The notes beneath the pieces were generated by a model. That model had not been told where the DNA came from, made no database searches, and was given only the letters and a program-made list of their open reading frames with translations. Below, in pieces: positions 52,530 to 52,730 of a stretch of 52,730 bases of DNA (position 1 is the stretch's first letter; each line of letters opens with the position of its first letter). The stretch covers positions 1 through 52,730 of the forward strand of contig NZ_SSMW01000152.1 of NCBI RefSeq assembly GCF_004799405.1. The letters are read 5' to 3'. The stretch comes from Bradyrhizobium sp. GTDB taxonomy: Bacteria; Pseudomonadota; Alphaproteobacteria; Rhizobiales; Xanthobacteraceae. A program made the position numbers and the translations under genes.

Positions 52530-52604
52530 GTCATTGCGAGCGAAGCGAAGCAATCCACACTTACCTTGCTGCTCGATGGATTGCTTCGCTTCGCTCGCAA
52601 TGAC
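52530..52604. repeat. Perfect 28-bp inverted repeat
   Basis: The arms 52530-52557 and 52577-52604 are exact 28-nt complements (GTCATTGCGAGCGAAGCGAA and onward), separated by 19 nt. The sequence GTCATTGCGAGCGAAGCGAAGC is typical of dispersed palindromic units in many proteobacterial genomes. It could fold into a strong hairpin in RNA. Confidence 0.85.
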
Positions 52605-52730
52605 AGAAGAATATGAGTCCGCGATCTCGCGGCGCGATGCGTCCGAGTTTTGCTGAAAAATTCCTTACCCTCCGATCAGAGGGCGCAGGGAATGCCGGGC
52701 GCCCAATGCGCCCGCAGCCTGGCAGGGCAG

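Larger units (their letters stand above)
52240..52730. other. Gene-free tail with palindromic repeats
   Basis: No supported gene. The stretch after the second chemoreceptor consists mainly of two palindromic repeats (52363-52478 and 52530-52604). A further GC-rich stretch at the end (GAGGGCGCAGGGAATGCCGG from 52679) resembles intergenic repeats frequent in this group. Small open frames here only translate the repeats. Confidence 0.7.

Noticed and set aside
52279..52656. Open frames in the tail on both strands
   Set aside because: They translate palindromic repeats, giving strings such as SLRAKRSNP that are known artefacts of these repeats.

Overview
The window looks like chromosomal DNA of an alphaproteobacterium of the Bradyrhizobium / Nitrobacteraceae group. 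Several things point there: high-GC codon use, a split proton-translocating transhydrogenase (pntAA-pntAB-pntB) next to a 50-residue aa3-oxidase subunit IV, a GapR-type protein, DUF882/DUF1036/DUF1244/DUF2852 proteins, and dispersed palindromic intergenic repeats of the kind common in that group. The assignment comes from gene content and style; no database search was possible. I saw no rRNA, tRNA, CRISPR array, insertion sequence or prophage.

Layout. 0-3.2 kb: transhydrogenase operon and a small oxidase subunit, minus strand. 3.3-4.1 kb: a Doc toxin / AbrB-type antitoxin pair with a long palindromic operator. 4.1-7.6 kb: an M3 oligopeptidase divergent from a sigma-54 response regulator. 7.9-12 kb: two cell-wall genes, an L,D-transpeptidase and a DUF882 peptidase-like protein. 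12.1-15.2 kb: gapR, DUF1244, DUF1036 and pyruvate kinase. 15.2-20.4 kb: a TetR regulator, a GT87-like membrane glycosyltransferase, an NCS1 permease and a substrate-binding protein. 20.5-33.8 kb: ftsH, tilS, cpoB, pal, tolB, tolA, tolR, tolQ, all minus strand. This envelope cluster is interrupted by an alpha/beta hydrolase on the plus strand (between cpoB and pal) and by a FeeM-like acyl synthase plus a GGDEF-EAL protein (between pal and tolB). 34-45.3 kb: an accessory block of small stress or metabolism genes (three TetR/ECF-type regulatory units, YciI, GST, cupin, SDR, VOC, SRPBCC, DoxX, GhrA). 45.3-48.9 kb: yebC-ruvC-ruvA-ruvB-ybgC. 49-52.2 kb: two tandem soluble chemoreceptors. 52.3-52.7 kb: palindromic repeats.

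How it fits together. In many proteobacteria ruvCAB-ybgC runs directly into tolQRAB-pal-cpoB. Here the two halves are about 11.6 kb apart, separated by the accessory block. That block carries its own regulatory wiring. An ECF42-type sigma factor lies in an operon with a YciI protein, and three near-identical promoter motifs (TGTCGG-N17-CGTC) precede that operon, a doxX-SRPBCC-VOC operon and a second YciI pair. A TetR regulator and a DUF2852 membrane protein share an 8-3-8 palindrome. A second TetR has a palindrome between itself and a divergent GST.

A further layer is a set of CtrA-like boxes (TTAA-N7-TTAA). Two are perfect, upstream of the sigma-54 regulator and of the FeeM-like acyl synthase. 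Two have one mismatch, upstream of tolQ and of the chemoreceptor pair. If real, they tie signalling, envelope and motility genes here to the cell cycle. All regulatory assignments are read by eye and need genome-wide motif scans or binding data.
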